This document shows, in pieces, positions 56,266-63,269 of a DNA stretch of 64,000 bases; positions within the stretch are counted from its first letter, which is position 1, and each line of letters starts with the position of its first letter. The position numbers and the translations under genes were made by a program. The notes under the pieces are model-generated. The model was not told where the DNA came from and did not search any database. It saw only the letters and a list, made by a program, of their open reading frames with translations. The stretch is from an uncultured Clostridia bacterium (GTDB lineage: Bacteria > Bacillota > Clostridia > Christensenellales > Aristaeellaceae): positions 35,780-99,779 of the forward strand of contig CAMNLM010000001.1 in the NCBI GenBank assembly GCA_946543085.1, given 5' to 3'.

Positions 56266-56934
56266 TTACCGGAACATGCCGTCCAGAATCTGCCGGGACA
56301 GCTCCGGCACCTGCTCCTCCAGCGTGCGGGCGGAATCCCAGCGGATCGGCGCCTTCACGCGCAGGGAGTGGGAGGCGGTGTCCAGGTGGATCGGCCAGAT
56401 GGCCAGCTCCCCGCCGGTGAGCTTTTTGTACATCGGCAGGAGGTTCAGGAAGCCCTCGTTGATTTTGTCCGTGCTGTGCTCCCCGTAGCCGGTGGGGATC
56501 TCCGGGAAGATGATGACATGCTGCTTCTCGTCCCGCAGGACGCGCAGGGTTTCCTTCATCGTGCGCACCGCGCGGATGTCGTGGTAAACCGGGATGTGCG
56601 GCACGGAGCGCAGGATGAGCGGCAGCAGCACGGAGACCACGGGCGGGATCACCGCGCTGTAGAAGGGCGCGAGGCGCGATTTCTCGTTCCACCAGTGGTC
56701 CTGGCGCACGTAGGCGGGCACGGTCTCGCGGCTGAGCGGATCGGCGAAAATCCAGATGCGGCTGTTGTCCATCGGCGGAAAGTTGACCGCCATCTCCAGC
56801 GGCCCCATCGCCCGGTCGTGATTGCACACGAAGACGCAGGGCCTGCCGTCAAATGGCACGTCCCAGGCGATATCGACCCGCGGCAGAAACCACCGCACCG
56901 TGTACCGGAGAAAACGATAAAGTCGCTTGCCCAA
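56266..56934 (-). CDS. Acyltransferase-like protein (PlsC fold)
   Basis: The protein has 222 residues from TTG 56934, which has AAAGGAG 9 bases upstream. CNHDRAMGPLEMA corresponds to motif I of glycerol-3-phosphate/1-acylglycerol-3-phosphate acyltransferases (HxxxxD; here HDRAMG, with the usual spacing altered). FPEIPTGYGEH resembles motif III (FPEGT). A hydrophobic stretch SVLLPLILRSV lies at about 101-112. The divergent motifs mean the acyl acceptor is uncertain. It is divergent from the nucleoside hydrolase. Confidence 0.75.
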   Translation of the reverse strand: MGKRLYRFLRYTVRWFLPRVDIAWDVPFDGRPCVFVCNHDRAMGPLEMAVNFPPMDNSRIWIFADPLSRETVPAYVRQDHWWNEKSRLAPFYSAVIPPVVSVLLPLILRSVPHIPVYHDIRAVRTMKETLRVLRDEKQHVIIFPEIPTGYGEHSTDKINEGFLNLLPMYKKLTGGELAIWPIHLDTASHSLRVKAPIRWDSARTLEEQVPELSRQILDGMFR

Positions 56935-57026
56935 AGAAAAACGCTCCTTTCGCCTGAAAGATGAACAGGCGCAGACCCTATCTTAACACAAACCCGGCGG
57001 GGTGGCAAGCCGGGAAAGGAAGTCTC

Positions 57027-57055
57027 TGGCATTTTCCGCCCCCATCTGCTACAAT
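57027..57055 (+). promoter_or_regulatory. Promoter of the nucleoside hydrolase gene
   Basis: TGGCAT (57027-57032), a 17-bp spacer and TACAAT (57050-57055). Confidence 0.5.
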
Positions 57056-57101
57056 GGGTTTTGCGATGCGCAGAAATTCCGCGGATGAAAGGGGATGCCC
57101 G

Positions 57102-58016
57102 ATGAAGAACGCCTTCAGCTTTACCGTGCCGCCGCAGAAGCGGGTGCGGATGATCGTGGATACCGACTGCAAGAACGAGGCAGACGACCAGTTTGCCCTG
57201 GCGCACCACCTGATGACGCCCATGTTCGACGTGCGGGGCATCATTGCCGCGCATTTCGAGCGGGGGCGGGAGGACTTCCGGGGGCGCAGCGCCCGCGCCA
57301 GCTATGAGGAGATTGAGCGCGTGCTGGCGCTGATGGGGCTCAGCGGGCGCTTTCCCGTCCTGCTGGGCTGTGAATCGCCGCTGGCCGGCGAGGACGCGCC
57401 GGTGGAGAGCGAGGGCGCGCGCTTCATCGTGCGGGAGGCGATGCGGGACGACCCGCGTCCCCTGTATATCGCCCTGCAGGGCGCGGCCACCGACCTGGCC
57501 TCCGCCCTGCTGATGGAGCCGAGCATCGCGCCGCGGCTCACGGCGGTGTGGATCGGCGGGGAGGCCTATCCCGAGGGCGGGGAAGAGTTCAATCTGCTCC
57601 AGGATGTCGCCGCGGCGAACGCGGTCTTCGCCTCCGGGTGCGAGGTGTGGCAGATTCCCAAGCCCGTCTACAAGCTGATGAATGTCTCCCTGGCGGAGCT
57701 GCAGCATCGTGTGGCTCCCTGCGGGGAGATCGGCGCTTATCTCTTCCGGCAGATGGTCGAGCTGAACGACGCCCTGGGCGATTTCCCCTGGCCGCACGGG
57801 GAGACCTGGTGCATCGGCGACCAGCCCACGGTGGGCGTGCTGCTGGAGGACAGGGAGCGCCGGAACTACACCATCCGCCCCGCGCCCAGGGTGCTGCCCG
57901 ACGGACGCTACGCAGTCCGCGAGGGCGCGCGCCTCATCCGCGTCTACGACACGGTGGACGCGCGGCTGACGCTGGAGGATTTCTACGCCAAGCTGGCGCT
58001 GAACTACGGGGACTGA
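57102..58016 (+). CDS. Nucleoside hydrolase-like protein
   Basis: The protein has 304 residues from ATG 57102, preceded by GAAAGGGGATGCCC. MIVDTDCKNEADDQFAL at 18-33 is a version of the inosine-uridine nucleoside N-ribohydrolase calcium site (canonical DTDxGxDDA; here DCKNEADD has a two-residue insertion). The family hydrolyses nucleosides to base and ribose. Later blocks PLYIALQGAATDLASALLM and LTAVWIGGEAYPEGGEEFNLLQDVAAANAVF (in shorter pieces) fit the fold. The insertion makes substrate uncertain. It fits the salvage theme of cytidine deaminase, deoB and purine nucleoside phosphorylase nearby. Confidence 0.83.
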   Translation: MKNAFSFTVPPQKRVRMIVDTDCKNEADDQFALAHHLMTPMFDVRGIIAAHFERGREDFRGRSARASYEEIERVLALMGLSGRFPVLLGCESPLAGEDAPVESEGARFIVREAMRDDPRPLYIALQGAATDLASALLMEPSIAPRLTAVWIGGEAYPEGGEEFNLLQDVAAANAVFASGCEVWQIPKPVYKLMNVSLAELQHRVAPCGEIGAYLFRQMVELNDALGDFPWPHGETWCIGDQPTVGVLLEDRERRNYTIRPAPRVLPDGRYAVREGARLIRVYDTVDARLTLEDFYAKLALNYGD

Positions 58017-58092
58017 CGGGAGCAGAGCGTCTTCCGCGGGCGCGCCGCGGTGTAAAATTTCGCCGCTGACCTACCCGATCGCTGCCAATCGT

Positions 58093-58102
58093 GCTATGAT
58101 AG
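58093..58102 (+). promoter_or_regulatory. Extended -10 promoter of the MBL-fold gene
   Basis: CGTGCTATGATAGG near 58093-58106 contains TATGAT with an extended TGC; the -35 is not recognisable. Confidence 0.45.
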
Positions 58103-58156
58103 GAAGGAACTTTTTTCAACTTTCGGCCGGAAAGCCCGGCGAGGAGGCCCCTTTTG

Positions 58157-59059
58157 ATGAAGCATCTTACCCGCCTGCTGGCGCTCGTTCTCTGTCTGGT
58201 GACGCTCTGCGGCGCCGCGCTCGGCGAAAAGCACGTCTTTGCCGCGTCGAGCTCGGAGCCCTTCGACGGCTCCACGCCGCTCCTCACGCTCTACGTCTGC
58301 CCGATCTACGGCGCGGACTGCATGCTGATAACCTATGAGGGCATGAGCATGATGATCGACGGCGGACTGGACAACCAGATCGAGGATATCCAGAAAATGC
58401 TGGACGAGGCGGGTGTGGATCATCTGGACATGTTCGTCAACTCCCACCCGCACAACGACCACCTGCTCGGCTTCCTCGCGATGGTCGAGCAGGGACTGCT
58501 CACCGCCGACGCCTTCTACACCTTCTTCCCGCACGACTACACGGAATACACCGTGAGCCAGATGCGGGCGATGGAAACCTGCAAGGAGGCAGGCATCAAG
58601 GTCATCGACGTGGAGGATGGCAGCACGATTCCATTCGGGGACGTCGACATCCGCTGCATGCAGTCCAGGCTGAACAAGGCGGTCAACAACCTCTCCGGCG
58701 TGCTGCACGTCCAGTACGGCGACTGCACCCTGCTGCTGACCGGCGACATCGACGGCTCCGCCCAGCGCGACCTGGCCAAGCGCTATGACCTGCACTGCGA
58801 CATCGTGAAGTGCCCGCACCACGGCATCACATCCCTCGAATGGGCTTTCATGAAGGATATCACGCCGGAATACGTGTTCATCCCGCACGGCTCAGGGGAC
58901 ACCCAAATGGACCAGGACGTGCTGAAGAAATACAAGATCCCCTTCGGCTTCGCCTCCTGGGGCATGCTGAAGATGACCACCGACGGCACCCGCTGGCTGG
59001 TGGAGCAGCACGTGACCGATCCCAAGCTGCAGAAGGACAAGCGCCTCAAGTTCTATTGA
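58157..59059 (+). CDS. Secreted metallo-beta-lactamase-fold hydrolase
   Basis: The protein has 300 residues from ATG 58157 (GAGGAGG site). The signal peptide is MKHLTRLLALVLCLVTLCGAALG. The zinc motif SHPHNDH at 96-102 is the HxHxDH of MBL hydrolases, with a later CPHHG block and TGDIDGSAQRDLA. It resembles the ComEC C-terminal and other extracellular beta-lactamase-fold proteins that act on nucleic acid or phosphoester substrates, but lacks the membrane channel. The substrate is not determined. Co-directional with the lipid kinase 24 bases downstream. Confidence 0.87.
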   Translation: MKHLTRLLALVLCLVTLCGAALGEKHVFAASSSEPFDGSTPLLTLYVCPIYGADCMLITYEGMSMMIDGGLDNQIEDIQKMLDEAGVDHLDMFVNSHPHNDHLLGFLAMVEQGLLTADAFYTFFPHDYTEYTVSQMRAMETCKEAGIKVIDVEDGSTIPFGDVDIRCMQSRLNKAVNNLSGVLHVQYGDCTLLLTGDIDGSAQRDLAKRYDLHCDIVKCPHHGITSLEWAFMKDITPEYVFIPHGSGDTQMDQDVLKKYKIPFGFASWGMLKMTTDGTRWLVEQHVTDPKLQKDKRLKFY

Positions 59060-59083
59060 TGTGATTTCGGAGGTGTATGCGCT

Positions 59084-59953
59084 GTGCGCGTATTCATCGT
59101 CAACCCGGTCGCCGGGGGCGGCTATGCCCTGAAGGCGGAGGAAGCGCTCCGCGCCGCGCTGAACCGCCGCATGGAGCCCTGCGTGTTTCTGCGCACGGAG
59201 AGCCCCGGCCACGCGGAGGTGCTGGCCTCGCAGGCGGCGCTCTCCGGCGCGGACGCGGTCATCTCGGTCGGAGGCGACGGCACCTCGCTCGAGGTCGCGC
59301 GCGGCCTCATTGGGAAGAAGGCTGTCCTGGGCATCATCCCCGCCGGCACGGGCAACGACCTGATCAAGACGCTGGGCATTCCGAGGGACCTGAACAAGGC
59401 CCTGGAGGTCGCGCTGAACGGCAAGGCGCGGGCGGTGGACGCGGCGAAGGTCAACAACCGCCTCTTCCTGAACGTGGCGGGCGTGGGCTTCGACGTCCGC
59501 GTGCTGGACGAGACCGAGCGCTTCAAGAAGCACATGCGCGGCCTGCTGCCCTATCTGTGCGGCCTGGTCTGCGCCATCGCGCACCACAAGCCGGTTCACG
59601 TGCGGGTGATCACGGACGGCGAGGAAAAGGAGCTGGACGCCCTGATCTGCGCCGTGGCCAACGGCCGCTACATCGGCGGCGGCATTCCCATCTGCCCGGA
59701 CGCCTCGGTGGAGGATGGCCTGCTGGACGTGGTCCTTCTGCGGGACCGTCCGCGCTGGAAGCTTCCGCCCTACCTCCCGGGACTGATGGGCAAGCGCATC
59801 CTGAAGTTCGGCATCACCACCCGCTTGAAGGCGAAGAAGGTGGAGATCTTCTGCCCCGGCGCGCGCGTGCAGGTGGACGGAGAAATCGCCCCCATGGACC
59901 ACGTGGTCTTCGAGGTGCTGCCCGGCGCGCTGCGCGTGTGCATGCCGGAGTGA
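59084..59953 (+). CDS. Diacylglycerol kinase family lipid kinase
   Basis: The protein has 289 residues from GTG 59084, with GGAGGT 9 bases upstream; a nearby ATG is out of frame. Motifs GGDGT (63-67) and GTGND (88-92) define the DagK/YegS/sphingosine kinase catalytic domain. NPVAGGG at the N-terminus is the nucleotide loop. This family phosphorylates diacylglycerol, undecaprenol or similar lipids at the inner membrane. It follows the MBL-fold gene, so it may be in the same transcript. Confidence 0.93.
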   Translation: MRVFIVNPVAGGGYALKAEEALRAALNRRMEPCVFLRTESPGHAEVLASQAALSGADAVISVGGDGTSLEVARGLIGKKAVLGIIPAGTGNDLIKTLGIPRDLNKALEVALNGKARAVDAAKVNNRLFLNVAGVGFDVRVLDETERFKKHMRGLLPYLCGLVCAIAHHKPVHVRVITDGEEKELDALICAVANGRYIGGGIPICPDASVEDGLLDVVLLRDRPRWKLPPYLPGLMGKRILKFGITTRLKAKKVEIFCPGARVQVDGEIAPMDHVVFEVLPGALRVCMPE

Positions 59954-60089
59954 CGCGCGGACCGGCATCCGCGGGAGAATCACGCGGTCAGCAGGAATTT
60001 GCTGCCATGTGTCGAATTATTCATAAAATACCGCCGGAGGGCTTATCGAAGGCGGCACAGATCAGTCAAATCAAAGGAGATGTTTCTTG

Positions 60090-60746
60090 ATGGCAGATCT
60101 TGGAAAAACGATGAAAAATGCCTGGGTGAAGGGCATGGAAGCGATCGGCAACGCGGCCAACCAGCTCGCGACCAACACCAAATTTAAGGTCAGCGAAATG
60201 AATCTGATCAACCACCGCAAGGAGATTCTGGACGGCTTCGGCGCGAAGGCCTATGACCTCTGGAAGAACGGCGCGTCCCTGCCCGAGGAGCTGGACAAGC
60301 TGCTGAAGGAGGTCGCCGGGCTGGACGAACAGCTCGCGGCCATCCGCGCCGAGCACAGCGCCGATACCGCGAAGCCCGAGCCCGCGGCCAATGAAGCCGA
60401 GGCGGCCGCCGAGGAAGCCGCCCAGGAGGAGGCCATGGCGGAGGAAGCGCCCGCCGAGCCGAAGGACGAGGGCATCCCCGGGAAGAGCAATCCCTTCGAC
60501 CACGCGCCGAAGATGCAGGTGAACCCGGAGCCCGCCGCCGAGCCCACCCCCGAAGCCGCCCAGACGGACGACGCGATTCCGACCCTGGAGATCCCCACAC
60601 AGAAAGAGATGGAAAACACCCTGGAGCAGGTGAGCCAGTCGATCGACACCGCGATGGAGCGCCTGACCGATCTCGGCGCGCAGGTCTCGCGCCAGGTGGA
60701 TCAGGTCGTGGCGGATCTGGACAAGGAAGTCGGGAAGAAGGAATAA
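60090..60746 (+). CDS. Coiled-coil protein with Ala/Glu-rich linker, unknown function
   Basis: The protein has 218 residues from ATG 60090 (AAAGGAGA site). Residues 1-90 form a helical domain (MADLGKTMKNAWVKGMEAIG with LPEELDKLLKEVAGLDEQL). A low-complexity linker rich in Ala, Glu and Pro (about 93-175) follows, and a C-terminal coiled coil (TLEQVSQSIDTAMERLTDLG). No signal peptide, cysteines or membrane helix. I do not recognise the family; similar three-part proteins occur in gut Firmicutes. A good terminator follows. Confidence 0.75.
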   Translation: MADLGKTMKNAWVKGMEAIGNAANQLATNTKFKVSEMNLINHRKEILDGFGAKAYDLWKNGASLPEELDKLLKEVAGLDEQLAAIRAEHSADTAKPEPAANEAEAAAEEAAQEEAMAEEAPAEPKDEGIPGKSNPFDHAPKMQVNPEPAAEPTPEAAQTDDAIPTLEIPTQKEMENTLEQVSQSIDTAMERLTDLGAQVSRQVDQVVADLDKEVGKKE

Positions 60747-60788
60747 GACGGTTCCTGCGCCGCGATGAACGCGGCAAGGACGCAGCGC

Positions 60789-60819
60789 ATCCCTGGATGA
60801 ATCATCCGGGGATTTTTTC
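60789..60819 (+). terminator. Terminator after the coiled-coil gene
   Basis: ATCCC-T-GGATG pairs with CATCC-G-GGGAT and is followed by six T. Confidence 0.85.
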
Positions 60820-60857
60820 TTGGATGGGAAATCATGCGCAAGAAGGGGGGATTCCGC

Positions 60858-60886
60858 TTTTCATTCGTCCGGTTTTGCTGTATAAT
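60858..60886 (+). promoter_or_regulatory. Promoter of deoB
   Basis: TTTTCA (60858-60863), a 17-bp spacer and a perfect TATAAT (60881-60886), 27 bp upstream of the deoB ATG. Confidence 0.75.
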
Positions 60887-60913
60887 GGTTCCCAGAAGGA
60901 GTGTGATGCGCAT

Positions 60914-62077
60914 ATGAAGCGTGTTTTTCTGACTGTATTGGATGCTGTCGGCTGCGGCGAAGCGCCTGATTCCGCCGCCTATGGCGACGTGGGCGTGAAC
61001 ACCTGGGGCCATGTCGTAGACGTCGCGCATCCGAACCTGCCGAACTTCGCCGCGATGGGCCTTGGCCAGGTGGAGGGCACCCATTATCCTCCGGATCCCG
61101 GGGCCGTGGGCGGCGTGGGCCGCTGCAGGGAGGTCAGCGCCGGCAAGGACACCACCACCGGCCACTGGGAGATGGCGGGTCTGCGCCTGGAGCAGGCCTT
61201 CCCGACCTTCCCGAACGGCTTCCCGGCGGATTTCATTGCCGCGTATGAGAAAGCCATCGGCCACAAGGTGATCGGCAACAAGCCCGCCTCCGGCACCGCG
61301 ATTCTGGACGAGCTGGGCGAGCAGAGCCGCCGCGACGCGACGCCGATCGTCTATACCTCCGCGGACAGCGTGTTCCAGGTCGCCGCCCACGAGGACGTGT
61401 TCCCGCGCGAGGAGCTCTACCGCTTCTGCACCATCGCCCGCGAGATGCTCCAGGGCGAGCTCGGCGTGGGCCGCGTCATCGCCCGGCCCTATATCGGCGA
61501 GGAAGGCCACTTCACCCGCACGGCCGGACGCCGCGACTTCTCCCTGCCGCCCATCGGCCGCACCCTGCTGGACGCGGTGAAGGAGGCGGGCATGGAATCC
61601 CTCGGCGTGGGCAAGATCGAGGACATCTTTGAGCACACCGGCCTCACGGGCTCCAACCACGCGGCCGGCAATCCCGCCTGCATCGACGCCCTGCTGGATT
61701 ACATGAAGCGCGACTTCGACGGCCTGTGCTTCACGAACCTCGTGGATACCGACATGCTGTGGGGCCACCGCCGCGATCCGAAGGGCTTCGCAGACGCGCT
61801 GGAATACATCGACCGGAAGATTCCGGACATGCTGGCGCTGATGGGCGAGGATGACCTGATGATCTTCACGGCCGACCACGGCTGCGACCCGACCTACACG
61901 GGCACCGACCACACCCGCGAGTATGTGCCGCTGCTCTGCTGGCACAAAAAGATGACAAAGCTGGTCGATCTCGGCACCCGCGCGACCTATGCGGACATCG
62001 CCGCGACCTGCGCCGAGTGGCTGGGCCTGCCCGACCGCTGGGGCGCAACATCCTTCGCGGCGGAGCTGAAGGCGTGA
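60914..62077 (+). CDS. deoB: Phosphopentomutase
   Basis: The protein has 387 residues from ATG 60914 (AGAAGGAGTG site); an upstream extension is not coding. Interconverts (deoxy)ribose 1- and 5-phosphate. The metalloenzyme site is seen in VFLTVLDAVGCGEAPD (Asp10), KDTTTGHWE (78-86, with the phosphothreonine region), FTNLVDTDMLWGHRR and FTADHGCDPT. Followed 51 bases later by the purine nucleoside phosphorylase gene, so ribose-1-phosphate from nucleosides is fed to the pentose phosphate pathway. Confidence 0.96.
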   Translation: MKRVFLTVLDAVGCGEAPDSAAYGDVGVNTWGHVVDVAHPNLPNFAAMGLGQVEGTHYPPDPGAVGGVGRCREVSAGKDTTTGHWEMAGLRLEQAFPTFPNGFPADFIAAYEKAIGHKVIGNKPASGTAILDELGEQSRRDATPIVYTSADSVFQVAAHEDVFPREELYRFCTIAREMLQGELGVGRVIARPYIGEEGHFTRTAGRRDFSLPPIGRTLLDAVKEAGMESLGVGKIEDIFEHTGLTGSNHAAGNPACIDALLDYMKRDFDGLCFTNLVDTDMLWGHRRDPKGFADALEYIDRKIPDMLALMGEDDLMIFTADHGCDPTYTGTDHTREYVPLLCWHKKMTKLVDLGTRATYADIAATCAEWLGLPDRWGATSFAAELKA

Positions 62078-62128
62078 CGCTCTGCCCGGTGCGGGAATAC
62101 GTTATGACAGAATAAGGAGTAGCTTTCC

Positions 62129-62941
62129 ATGGAGATGAAAACCATCCAGCGGGCCGCGGATTATGTCCGCGAAAAGATCGGCACGGCCGATATCGGCATC
62201 GTCCTCGGCAGCGGCCTCGGCTCCTACGCGGAGAACATGACGAACAGGAGCTGCGTGCCCTACGCGGAGATTCCCGGCTTCCCGGTCAGCACGGCCCCCG
62301 GCCACGAGGGCAAATGGTGGGCGGGCGACCTGGGCGGCAAGCGCGTCTATATGCTGCAGGGCCGCATCCACTTCTACGAGGGGCGGAGCCTCGACGAGGT
62401 GACCATGTACGTCCGCATGATGAAGCTGCTGAACGTGCGCGCGCTGATCCTCACCAACGCGGCGGGCTGCGTGAACGCCGCCTGGCAGCCGGGCGACCTG
62501 ATGTTGATCCGCGACTTCATCAACTATTCGGGCATCAATCCGCTGATCGGACCGAACCTGGACGAGATGGGCCCGCGCTTCCCGGATATGAGCGCGGCCT
62601 GCGACAAGTCGATGGGCACGCTGTGCCTCGAGCAGGCCAAGCGCCTCGGCGTGCAGCTGCGCGAGGGCGTCTACATGTGGTTTTCCGGCCCGAGCTATGA
62701 GACGCCGGCGGAGGTGCGCATGGCGCGCATTCTCGGCGCGGATGCGGTCGGCATGTCCACCGTGCCCGAGCTGATCGTGGCGCGGCACTGCGGCCTGCCG
62801 ACGCTGGGGATTTCCTGCCTGACCAACATGGCGGCGGGGATGCTGGATCAGCCGTTGAGCCACCTGGAGGTGCTCGAAGCGGCGAACAAGGTGCAGAAGG
62901 ATTTCCGCGAGCTGATCACCGCGACGGTGGACGCGCTGTAA
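62129..62941 (+). CDS. punA: Purine nucleoside phosphorylase
   Basis: A 270-residue enzyme of the trimeric PNP class (PunA/Pnp type). GSGLG (27-31) is the phosphate loop, TNAAG (109-113) and GPSYETPAE (187-195) hold the base site and GMST (208-211) the ribose site. Cleaves purine nucleosides with phosphate to free base and ribose 1-phosphate. The ATG at 62129 follows AAGGAG. Its product feeds DeoB directly; a salvage role is certain. The next 328 bases are a repeat-filled gap. Confidence 0.95.
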   Translation: MEMKTIQRAADYVREKIGTADIGIVLGSGLGSYAENMTNRSCVPYAEIPGFPVSTAPGHEGKWWAGDLGGKRVYMLQGRIHFYEGRSLDEVTMYVRMMKLLNVRALILTNAAGCVNAAWQPGDLMLIRDFINYSGINPLIGPNLDEMGPRFPDMSAACDKSMGTLCLEQAKRLGVQLREGVYMWFSGPSYETPAEVRMARILGADAVGMSTVPELIVARHCGLPTLGISCLTNMAAGMLDQPLSHLEVLEAANKVQKDFRELITATVDAL

Positions 62942-62964
62942 GGGCGGAGACCCCACCCCCGGCT

Positions 62965-62986
62965 CCTCCCCGCGAGCGGGGAGGGG
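62965..62986. repeat. GC-rich interspersed hairpin, copy 3
   Basis: CCTCCCCGC (62965-62973), loop GA, GCGGGGAGGGG (62976-62986), matching the copies at 6971 and 12539. Confidence 0.7.
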
Positions 62987-63004
62987 AGATTATAAGGTGC
63001 GGCC

Positions 63005-63039
63005 AGGGGACGCTTTCCCACGGAAAGCGTCCCCTGGAA
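63005..63039. repeat. Perfect 16-bp hairpin with 3-base loop, second locus
   Basis: CCAGGGGACGCTTTCC, loop CAC, then its exact reverse complement. It has the same length, loop size and CTTTCC/GGAAAG core as the hairpin at 12489-12523. Confidence 0.8.
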
Positions 63040-63195
63040 CCTCTCGAAAGGCATTCCTGCGGAAGGCCTTTTGCAGAAGGAGCAACCGGGAAAGCGTCCC
63101 CTGGAACCCCTCGAAAGGCATTCCTGCGGAAGACCTTTTGCAGAAGGAGCAGCCGGGAAAGCGTCCCCTGGAACCCCTCGAGAGGCCCTCTGCGA
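63024..63195. repeat. Three direct copies of a 67-bp element (third truncated)
   Basis: Units start with GGAAAGCGTCCCCTGG at 63024, 63091 and 63158, period exactly 67. Each of the first two continues with CTCGAAAGGCATTCCTGCGG, which can fold into a second hairpin with CCTTT. The third diverges after about 30 bases. Each unit holds CCCCTGGAACC..TCGA.AGGC, the reverse complement of the motif repeated at 12279, 12378 and 12474. Confidence 0.8.
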
Positions 63196-63269
63196 GGCGC
63201 TTCCCTGACAACCGTGGATGCGATCATGATTCACGGGATGACTATGACCGACGAAAGGATGAAAGCCCT

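Larger units (their letters stand above)
62942..63269. other. Repeat-filled intergenic block
   Basis: No gene in 328 bases. In order it holds a GC-rich palindrome copy (62965-62986), a perfect 16-bp hairpin (63005-63039) and 67-bp direct repeats (63024 to about 63195). The composition matches the 12.2-12.6 kb block. Confidence 0.75.

Noticed and set aside
63024..63195. Possible CRISPR-like array
   Set aside because: Repeats are contiguous 67-bp units with no unique spacers and no cas genes nearby.
62848..63234. Minus-strand frames through the 67-bp repeats encoding repeated SRGSRGRFPG peptides
   Set aside because: They translate non-coding palindromic DNA and have no ribosome site; the period of 67 is not a multiple of three.
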